In this document: positions 56,301-64,000 of the stretch, in pieces | Position numbering within the stretch: position 1 is the first letter of the stretch | Layout: each line of letters starts with the position of its first letter | Assembly: GCA_037157565.1 (NCBI GenBank) | Contig: JAZHRO010000036.1 | Span: 133,060,001-133,124,000, forward strand | DNA from: Thalassia testudinum | Taxonomy: Eukaryota; Streptophyta; Magnoliopsida; Alismatales; Hydrocharitaceae | Length of the DNA stretch: 64,000 nucleotides | Direction of reading: 5' to 3' | Notes under the pieces: model-generated | Databases searched by the model: none | What the model saw: only the letters and a program-made list of their open reading frames with translations | What the model was told of the DNA's origin: nothing | Made by a program: the position numbers and the translations under genes

Positions 56301-59300
56301 ATGCATCCACACCACCCTTTCTCTCATACTAATATGGAAGAAGAAAATAATAATGCGAAGAAATATCAAAATAAAGAAGAGCTTCTCCCCTTCTTCTTAT
56401 CATCATTTTTTTTATTTTTTCTTTTTTTTTATTTGAAAATATTCTTCTCTCCCCTTTTCTTTTAATTTTTCCCTCTTTTTTTAAAAATAACCCCTTTTTC
56501 CTTTTCTATCTTTTCTTCTCCCCCCTTTCATTTTCTTGGGTAAAGCTAGCAGGCAAATGATTAGTTAGAAATTTGCGAAGAACTATCACATTACGGAAAA
56601 TCAATCATTGTAGTCGCGAAAATGCAGCTATCAGATAAAAACAATCGAGACTAGATGAGTCCTGGGTTGAACAAAGGGAGACGAATGTTTAATTATAAAA
56701 ATCCGCATCTGATTTTATTTATTTTTGGTGTTTTTCTCTATATCTATTTTTTTGGTATTTTTTTATAGCAAGGGATTAAGTCAAAATATTTCTATCTAGC
56801 TAATCTACTTACAAAATAAAGGAGAGAGAAAGAGAGAGAGAAAGAAAGAGAACAATTATTTTATAAAAATAAATCAATGTTCATTACAATTACTTGCATA
56901 AAATAAAACTATTCTAGAAAGCAATAAAAAGAAGGGAAGGGAGGGAATCCCTTTCGATGGCTGCTTGGGAGACGACTTGTTCCGTCGGCGCCTAGACGAA
57001 GGAGGTGAGAGGCTGGAGGAAGGACGAAGCTGGAGGAAGGAGGATGACGTCAAAGGAAGAGGGACGGGGCAGGACAGCGTCGCAATGAGGTTTTGCTTCT
57101 AGAATGGGGGTGAGAGGACAGCCATGGGTGCTCCACGAATGAGGATAAGAGAGGGAAAAATAATTATTTTCTACTATAATGGAGCATCCCAGACTTGGGA
57201 CTAACTTTAGAGTGGTTCATGGAGCTTGGGAGAGGATGAGAAGAGAGTAGAAAGGGATGAAGAGGAAGGAGGGGGTGTGTAGCCTTTTATAGTGGTGAAA
57301 TGGGTGTAAAATGTTCATTTTAGGCCATCAACCGTGCATCTCAACAAAGAGGGAGGGCCGTCGGATTTTGATCACACAACTGCGACGGAGGCAAATCGCA
57401 TGCAACGTGTGATCGCGCGCTGATCGCGCTTCAGATTGCACGTTATGCGAATGAGATGGTGCGTGATCACGGGCGTGTCGTGCACCTAAATCTAGTCGTG
57501 CCACGTAGACACTACCGCTTTCGTCTAATCCACGATTGACACCCCATATCGTGTGCCACCAACGCGTAGAGGCAAAGCGATGTTGCGTGGCTTAATCGTG
57601 GCCACACGATCGAGATCATGCGGTCAAAACCAAGGTGTGGCGCAAAGAGGAAGGGGGCAAATCGCAGCTTGAACTCGCGGCAGTTGCCTTGAAGCACCTT
57701 CCCCCACCTTTGCGCTGAGGTGCGGGATTGTCGCGCTGATGAAGGTTGTGGTGCAAGATTTCGACCATTGGATGGAGATCCAACGATCGAGATTTAAAGT
57801 TGGCACTTCCCTTATCTGTGAAGAGCCGACATGGCAAATTCTTGGTTGTTGGATGGACATCTAACAACCTCGATCGCACGCTGGGAGCGCATTGGAGATG
57901 GGTAGGTGACGTTGGGCAACTGTGATGGCACCACATGGCATTATCATGGTCGTCCATCTTCTTTCCTTCGTATCGGATGCCACAGAGCTCCGATCAAGTC
58001 GATTCTCGTGCTGAAGGACTGCGATTGTCGTTCTGAGTCCATTGGTAGGATCAAATTTCTCGTCCAAGACTTCGATTTGTCTCCCTATGCCCTTGCCATA
58101 AAAAATACATAAATTAGTATACAATTTGTACAAATCATTCTAGATGCATGATTGTGCTATTAATGCAGCATTTACAAATCTCAATGTACCTAAGTTGCTA
58201 CGAAACCCACTTAATAGGCATTTTTACATAAAATAATGCGGACTTATCAACAAATAAAAAAAATAAGTTGAAATTTATATCACAAGATATCAAAAGCATA
58301 AAAGCAAGTTGAAATTTATAATAAGTGGAAACGTAACAAAAAGATATCAAAACCATAAAAGCAAGCAAAAGAATACTTAGGTTTATGTGGAAACCCAACT
58401 CACGAAGATCGGAAAGAAAACCACGGAAAAAGGTCCCGATAGAGCTGAGATCTGTATTGATCTTCTCAAAGAAATAAGTGGAGGATACATGACTATTTAT
58501 GGACCACCACACATTCCAACAATCCATATTACTAGATGTGACACTAAACACCATAGACTCCTCTCAACAAGATTTTTTTTTTTAAACGATGAAATGAGTT
58601 GAAAAAGTGCATAGAGGAAAATATCGGAAAAAAGGAGAATGGAAAAATAATAAAACAGAGAGAAAAAAAGGAAAAGAAAAAAAATATATAAAAAAGATAG
58701 GAAAACAAAAAATAATAATAATAAAAGAGAAAAAATTGAAAAATGATGAATTTTAAAAGAAGAGGTGGAGAACTCTTTTCTAGTCTTATTATATCTTCTC
58801 TATATTTATTTTTTCTTCTATACAAGTATAGAAGAAAGTGGGAATATATATCCTATTATAGTCCATTCCCCAAACTTCCCAAAATATGAAATCCCATTCC
58901 CCATTATGCTACATACATTAATGACCTTGACTGTATATATCATTCTGGGTTTGTTTTTCAATTTATTTTATAATTTAATATATTTTGTTTATCATTTCCA
59001 TGCTTTGAATTAACAGATTATATTACACGTTTACTTCTCTCATATCCACATTAAGAAAGAATTAAGTAATTGTTTTAGATTTAAAATTAATGAATTTGAG
59101 AGTGATTGTGCCATTTACTTTTTACCTTGTCATGTTCATAATCAATCTATGGAGCAATAGAGAGAAAATGTAGAAAGCTTGTAATTGAACATGGGGATAA
59201 CATGGCTTAAATCATTTTCATTAACTCTTGGCTCCCCCAAACATAAATTTCTAGTTTTGTCCTTGGTTTCACTAAGAAATGGTTTGAATTGAGCAGGCGG

Positions 59301-60068
59301 AGACCCTTATAAGCGAGAAGAATATTCTGACAGTGTACTCGAGGGTCGAGAACTATTGTGATTTACTACTCGATGGATCCAGATTTCTCCATTATTGCAG
59401 GAAGCCACACACTCAAAAAAAGAGATAAAAAAGAAGAGAAACAAAAGAGTTTAGTTTCTTTTCTTTATTTTCTTTTCGTTGGAAGAGTTAATAACATCTC
59501 CTTCTTATGTAGGACTTGTCCCCTTGAGTTAAGGGATGCAGTTTTCGCTGTGGTGTATGTGGGTTTGCGGACCCACGAGTTGCCGGACTTGCAAGGCTTG
59601 GCATCCATCTTTGCCTTGTGGTACGGCAAAGAATTCATCGCTATTGCAGCTGGGTTGACTAATAGTTATTGCCCTGATGCTAAGGTACGGCAAATGCGTT
59701 CCCAATTACTATGTAGTTTCATCTTAATTTCCTGATTCATGGTCAAACTAGTATTTAGCCTCTTTGATTTTTTTTTTTCAGATCATGTGGGGGATGTCGA
59801 CGGCCCCACCAGATCTCGGGAGCAAGATAAAGGCTGTGAGGAGGATTGCAAAAACCCAGGGATTTCCCTTTGATGTCAAGGTTAACAAATTTCATTTTTC
59901 TTTTGAAAAGGATAAAAAATCACTTAAATTAATTAAGGTCTAAGATGGCCTCTCTTTTTTCCCCCCTCACGGGTTGACATATTGAGTCTGACATTATTCT
60001 TTTTATTATTATTCTTGTAGGCTGCTGAGATGGAAGTGGCAGGAAGCGATGCTTCCGAAGAGTGGTAG
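53342..60068 (+). CDS. IST1-like protein (ESCRT-III/Vps4 regulator family), five exons
   Basis: Exons by frame and splice signals: 53,342-53,581, 59,297-59,400, 59,513-59,684, 59,782-59,880, 60,021-60,068, giving 220 residues. The start has good context (gacgacATGGG). The protein matches the Ist1 domain (regulator of Vps4 activity in the multivesicular body pathway) almost end to end: basic helix 'LQLQRLKKYHEALYFRAAAE', 'ETLISEKNILTVYSRVENYC', 'CPLELRDAVFAVVYVGLR', 'HELPDLQGLASIFALWYGKE', and tail 'PPDLGSKIKAVRRIA'. Family proteins bind ESCRT-III partners and the Vps4/SKD1 ATPase at endosomes in the cytosol. It is short: most plant relatives have a long tail after the domain. Introns 1, 3 and 4 have GT...AG ends. 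Intron 2 has a good acceptor, but its donor reads GCAG/GAAGCC without GT, although that junction alone keeps frame and family spacing. Intron 1 (5,715 bp) is filled with retroelement remnants. It may be functional, alternatively spliced, or recently damaged. Confidence 0.8.
54237..55369 (-). mobile_element. LINE (L1-type) endonuclease fragment
   Basis: On the minus strand 55,369-55,097 reads 'SRNVRGLRSLDRREAIHRY' and 'WKADFPMIQE', the start of an L1-type apurinic endonuclease. Further on come 'PWLVGGDSNATMS' (the GDxN box, about 54,906-54,931), 'LYDLSIFGTRYAYRG', 'LESIDCFL', and in another frame 'AQHFSDHTSMLL' with the catalytic SDH. A later part has 'FAEKLQALKVQTIAYRRK'. These are in the correct order but spread over several frames, so the fragment is dead. 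No RT part follows. It was carried into intron 1 of the IST1-like gene in antisense direction. Confidence 0.8.
55470..55763 (+). mobile_element. Copia-like LTR end with primer-binding site, remnant
   Basis: TGGTATCAGAGT at 55,752-55,763 matches the initiator tRNA-Met primer site in 11 of 12 bases. The preceding 280 bases have an LTR-like layout (a 'cctataagtaggc' TATA-like box at about 55,570, ending 'attattca'). After the primer site there is no clear gag. The left end and the partner LTR were not found. Confidence 0.4.
56560..58190 (-). repeat. LTR-like repeat, family B (copy 2), in IST1-like intron 1
   Basis: A continuous copy of the unit that is split at 1.66-8.42 kb. Matching blocks in order include 'ttgaacaaagggagacgaatg' (compare 1,737), 'tcaatgttcattacaatta', 'gatggctgcttggga', 'ctataatggagcatccc', 'ggtcgtccat' and 'atgcagcatttacaa'. 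It reads leftward with a TATAAAAG box at 57,284-57,291. Open frames inside it on both strands are not called. No internal retroelement genes lie next to it, so a solo LTR is likely. Confidence 0.5.
57284..57291 (-). promoter_or_regulatory. TATA-like box of family-B LTR, antisense to the IST1-like gene
   Basis: TATAAAAG on the minus strand, equal to that at 2,317-2,324 in the other copy. If active, transcripts would run antisense through the rest of intron 1 towards exon 1. Confidence 0.4.
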
Positions 60069-61922
60069 CTTCTATTGTTTTTCGAAGTTCAGATACAGAT
60101 GCCTGAAGGCTATCGCACCATTCCCTTCTCCACAGTTTAATCGAGTTAACTGAAACGTCACTGTGGAGATCTCATGTGCTGCCCATCCGTTTCTGATGGC
60201 TTTGTCTCTTACCTGCATAGCATTGGAAGCTACTCACAGGATAATCATCGGAGCAGAACACGACTTCTTTCTAAGTGATTGGATGGTCAAAAACAGCATA
60301 TGGACAGGATTCTTTCTGTAGAAATTCAATAGACTGTATGTTCCATTGTAATCAGACAACAGCTTCTGGTCTGCTATGTTCCTCTCCAATTTGAGTCATA
60401 CTAGATGTAAGCTACTATGTTTCTTCAATGTAGCTACTTTGTCATATTAGGTGTAATTTTCTCCCAACTGGGAAGAATATGTAATCCACGTGAGAAGGCA
60501 GAGAAAGTCGCACTACTGCTTTTAGCCACTTGACTCGTTTTCTCTTCTTCCCTTGGCTTGCAGCATCCACAGCACACCAGTCCTTTCCCCTCCATTTCTC
60601 CTTCACTTTTCCTCCTTTTCCACTCTATTCTTGGCATGCATTTGAAGGAGAGGAATAGCAGCGACAGCTTCGACAATCAATGGCAGTAGCTCCCAATCAC
60701 ACCTCTTATCTCCTCTCTTTTCTTCCCCTGTTTGCTGCAAAAACAGGGCAACGTATGACCCTTTTCTTCTCCCTTCTTCGACCATTTCTTCTCCTCGTCT
60801 CCTCGGCTGATTGGAGGGAAAAGATGAAGACAACAACTGCTAGCAATGCAAGCAGCAGCTGGATGGAAGAGGAGGAATATGGGTCGGTGATTGAGGTTTG
60901 ACGGGAGGAGAGGTTAATTGGTGGAGAGGCGCTGAAGATCCAGAGGTTTCTTCTCTGGTTGCCACCCTTAAAAAGGGAAGAATTTACAGGAAGCCCCACA
61001 AGCCTTCTTATATATATATATGTCAGCATCTCCAATTTTTCCTTTTATTACCATTTAGTCCCCATTCTTCATATGTTTTTGCTGGCTATTAATCTAAATT
61101 GGAGAGATTAATTCCCTCTCTAACTTGCTGTTTTTGCTTCCAACTGCATCGTCATCTTACCTGATTTTCTTTGCTTAATTCTCATAGGGATAGTATTCAA
61201 TTCCCCTATTGTATCACCATCCTGGTGCCTTGCACAATTTAATTAAATTATAAGATATCCAATGACATCCTAATTGAACAATTGGTGGGTCCTCTCAAAA
61301 AATCAAACAATTGGTGGGCAATTTACATTCAAGCCCTCACATGGTCAATGTGCATTCCTAACCGGAAGAAGCACAAGTGAAGGTCTACTTCCCGTACTAG
61401 ATCACTCTACCAAGGAGAATGTGGGTAAACAACACACAAGTGAAAGACTAGTCTCCTTGTTGGATCATTTCTACAATGGAGAGTGATGGCAATTGATAAG
61501 AGAAACTATGTTTCCTTTGCCGTCTAAAGGCACCAATAAACCCTAATGGGTATTCATGTAAACATATTCTCCATCCTTTCTACAATATAAAGAGGATTAA
61601 AGGTTCTTCTTCCTCCCATTTACTCATTCTATTCTAGTTCCTTACTCTCCAAGCCTCTCCACTACATTTAAGTACCATCTCTATCTCTATAATGGAGGTG
61701 CCATGTACAAGTACCATATGTAGTACATTGTTCCTAGGGTGTTAGATCCCCTTTACTCAGCAAAAGATGAGTCTGACATTCACAAAGTAACTTCATTTCA
61801 ATCGCAAATTTGTCAATGAGAAAGCCCTCATTACAAGGTCTCCTAAAGATCCTCTCATTAAATTCTACAACATAAAACTCGTAGGGCTCCTAAACCTTAT
61901 TGGCCTAAAAGATCCTTAACTT

Positions 61923-61926
<4 letters not shown>
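60069..61926. other. 3' flank of the IST1-like gene, no further gene recognised
   Basis: The 3' untranslated region probably occupies the first few hundred bases (60,069 to about 60,450), but no clear polyadenylation signal could be fixed. Overlapping open frames on both strands at 60.4-61.1 kb are short, rich in Arg/Glu or Ser/Leu, and show no domain. AT content rises after 61.1 kb. Confidence 0.5.

Positions 61927-61976
<50 letters not shown>
61927..61976. repeat. (AT)25 microsatellite
   Basis: An uninterrupted 50-base AT dinucleotide run. Confidence 0.95.
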
Positions 61977-61982
<6 letters not shown>

Positions 61983-63516
61983 AAAAGAGAAGTATCCACT
62001 GAACATTATACTCATAAACAAATCAACAAATAAGCATCTTTTTGTTACCGTATGATTTATTACATTATTGATGAAATTACTTGCATTATAAGTTGATGGA
62101 TTTTCAAAATCACTGTCACCATTACATTTTTATAATAGGATTTATTTTATATTTGGAAAGGATTGTGATTGCGTATCCAAGATTTAAGTAACAAATCAAG
62201 ATTTTATGAATCATTCATATTATGCGTATACACGTTAATCTACGGTAGTCTTGTATAACTTTGATTCACAATTTGTTTCTTACCATATCACATTCTTTTC
62301 AAGACATCCAATTATGCAGCTAGATTTTCTTTTTCTGTTTCCATGTCGTATCATCACCATTGTTTTTCATACATCTCTCTACATCAATGTTATTTTAGGA
62401 ATAGGTAGTGCTATTACACTTTAAATGAACATTATATATTTAGGATATTTTTAATGAATTTGTAATACTTTGTGGAAAAATCATGAACATCCCCCTATGT
62501 AATAGATTATAACATTACAATGGTTCTTTATATTGGTTTGTAACACAACTTTAATAATATTATATTGTAATACAGTGCAACAAGACACATCAACTAACTT
62601 CAACAATCATAATACATTTCTTAACGGTTTGTAATACAAGCCAATATTGTTATGTTGTAATACATTATGGTTGTCTTTATATTGGTTTTGTAACACAACT
62701 TTAATAATATTGCATTGTAAGACAACTCAGCAAGACACAGGTGTGCGTTGCAGCACGTCAACTAACTTCAACAATCGTAATACAACGCAACAAGATACAG
62801 ATGTGCGTTGTAGCACCTTCGGTTAAAAATATTATCATAACGTTGTATTACAATCTTTTATCAATATTGAGCATTTTATATTTTCCTTTTTATCAATGTG
62901 TTCCATCAAATGTCAATCATAAAAAATTCATTTCTGGTGCCAGACGTAATACAAATACTAAAGTCGTTACCGAAAGTCAAACTATTATTTATTTGTATTA
63001 CGGAATATAACGTGTAATTTATTTATTTTATATGAATACAACACGTGCACAATCCATTGTATTTCGGATATGCGTATATTGTATTACATGTTTTCTATTT
63101 ATTCAGATACTATATCTTTGTAATACATATAATATTACAATACATATGTTATTCTTACAAATTCTATTACTTTTATTACAATATGTATACTTCCATTTTA
63201 CAAATATATACCTTATAGTTACAACGCATATGCAGTTACGTTACAATGTTTTCACAATTATAACAAGCATACCAAGTTGTTTTTAATTTCAAATTAGCGC
63301 ATTTTGTGTGCCTCATCTATTTATAGTAAACACAATCGGGTTTGTTTTGGAAGGTTGTTTTATTGTTTGGAAATATATATTACTTTATATGGTAGGTATT
63401 TATAGGAATTGTGGGATCGTGATCTAATTGTTATAATTATTGGCTTATTTGTTAGTTTGTGAGCACTGTACTCCTGACTAAAGATATATGAGATTGTTGC
63501 CTCCTGACTAAAGAAA
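61977..63516. other. AT-rich stretch with tandem duplication, no gene
   Basis: Very AT-rich; the phrase GTAATAC and its relatives recur throughout 62.4-63.2 kb. It includes the tandem duplication listed separately. Short open frames (62,741 and 63,032) have no domain. Confidence 0.55.
62516..62815. repeat. Tandem duplication, period about 150 bp
   Basis: Blocks 'tttatattggtttt', 'gtaacacaactttaataata', 'caacaagacac', 'tcaactaacttcaacaatc' occur in this order at 62,527-62,618 and again at 62,675-62,790. A last partial copy ('caacaagatacagatgtgcg') follows at about 62,788. The second unit has an extra 'aggtgtgcgttgcagcacg' piece. Confidence 0.7.
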
Positions 63517-63530
63517 GAAAGCAAGGATTT

Positions 63531-64000
63531 ATGTGGAAGGTCAACTTCTCCAAAGCATATAATTCCCTTGGTTGGTCCTTCCTATGTGCATCTCTAATGA
63601 GGAGGGGTTTCTAAACCAATGGATAGCATGGATGAAAACATGCATTATAACGATGTCATTCTTTTGACCAATGGCAACCTAACAGGAGGTTGGGTACAAC
63701 CACAAAGGGGTGTTAAACAACACCACCATTTAGTGCGTTCGCTTTTCATGCTTACAACTCATGGTCTCATTGCCTCAAATGTTTGCTACTTGTTCTCAAT
63801 ATCTTCTAGTCGGACTTTCTGGGTAAGGAGCCGACAGAAAACCTTAGTCCTACTACAGCATGCCAACGATACTTTATTTATCAAGGGATCAGTTATGGAA
63901 GTCAAATGATTTGCTTGGTTACTTCAGTTCTTTGGGACAACCATAGGCTCATATACCAATCTTGATAAATCAGCTTGCATCCCTTTGGCCTTACAGAGGA
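63531..64000 (+). mobile_element. LINE (L1-type) reverse transcriptase fragment, runs off the window
   Basis: Frames read 'KVNFSKAYNSLGWSF' (the RT 'D-F-x-K-A-Y-D-S-L-x-W' block with both Asp lost), then, in 63,619-63,909, 'LTNGNLTGGWVQPQRGVKQ' (the 'G-W-F-x-P-x-R-G-L-R-Q-G-D' block) and 'LLQHANDTLFIKGSVMEVK', where the catalytic Y-A-D-D box has become H-A-N-D. Further on comes 'LDKSACIPL', the usual following block. The order and spacing are those of a plant L1-type LINE reverse transcriptase. The catalytic Asp pair is broken and there are stops, so it is inactive. It continues beyond the end of the window. Confidence 0.8.

Larger units (their letters stand above)
53582..59296 (+). other. 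Intron 1 of the IST1-like gene, with transposon remnants
   Basis: Starts GTAGTC after GAG and ends TTGAGCAG. Contents left to right: a poly-T/AT-rich stretch (53.7-53.9 kb), a LINE endonuclease remnant (54.2-55.4 kb, minus), a short copia LTR/primer-site remnant (about 55.47-55.76 kb, plus), a T-rich stretch (56.39-56.53 kb), a family-B LTR (56.56-58.19 kb, minus), an A-rich stretch (58.6-58.76 kb), and AT-rich sequence. None carries an intact gene. Confidence 0.75.

Noticed and set aside
59358..59735. ATG-initiated 125-codon open frame as a separate gene
   Set aside because: It reads through a pyrimidine-rich tract and acceptor into exon 3 of the IST1-like gene; only its second half is the real exon.
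60434..61092. Open frames on both strands after the IST1-like gene
   Set aside because: Short, overlapping on opposite strands, no domain, and partly in the likely 3' untranslated region.

Overview
The window looks like nuclear DNA from a flowering plant with a large, repeat-rich genome. The evidence is nested LTR retrotransposons with plant initiator-tRNA-Met primer sites, a tRNA-derived SINE of the angiosperm Au type, L1-type LINE fragments, and one intron-containing plant gene. The species cannot be named from this sequence. There are no bacterial-style operons, rRNA genes or CRISPR arrays.

Region by region. 1-1.57 kb: a decayed acidic reading frame of unknown identity. 1.6-19.2 kb: layered, old LTR-like repeats. 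One family (called B here) is on the minus strand and split by an insertion. Another (called C, Tat/Athila-like by its internal signatures) is seen at 10.2-13.1 and 16.2-19.2 kb on the plus strand and probably at 4.7-7.55 kb on the minus strand. 19.2-29.9 kb: mostly non-coding, with an Au-like SINE flanked by a 12-bp duplication, an exact 25-bp minisatellite, an old LTR-like segment and a Myb/SANT-like pseudogene. 29,955-40,203: a complete but dead Ty3/gypsy chromovirus (Tekay/Del-like) on the minus strand, with GGGCC target duplications, long LTRs, an iMet primer site, and gag, protease, RT, RNase H, integrase and chromodomain all damaged. 40,301-47,303: a Ty1/copia-like element with GCTGC duplications that carries gag but no pol (a TR-GAG-type non-autonomous element). 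Its gag is interrupted at 42,621-45,285 by a solo LTR related to the neighbouring gypsy LTRs, with GAAGC duplications. 47.9-49.1 kb: a related LTR remnant in the opposite orientation. 49.5-51.2 kb: another LTR-like segment with E2F-like palindromes upstream of a TATA box. 53.3-60.1 kb: the only plausible host gene, an IST1-like (Vps4 regulator) gene with five exons. Its first intron is 5.7 kb and carries a LINE fragment, a copia LTR/primer-site remnant and a B-family LTR. 60.1-63.5 kb: AT-rich flank with an (AT)25 tract and a roughly 150-bp tandem duplication. 63.5 kb to the end: a LINE reverse-transcriptase fragment.

How the parts relate. The region is mainly a record of insertion history: the solo LTR is younger than the TR-GAG element it interrupts, and all three perfect duplications show that these insertions are recognisable, intact events. 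I found no evidence for a novel multi-gene system. The most unusual signals are regulatory-looking arrays inside LTRs: a 20-bp-phased GACGTC palindrome array in the gypsy LTRs, repeated GTACCGGTAC-type palindromes in the TR-GAG LTRs, and TTGGCGCCAA palindromes upstream of a TATA box. The most consequential anomaly for the host is the apparent absence of a GT donor at intron 2 of the IST1-like gene.
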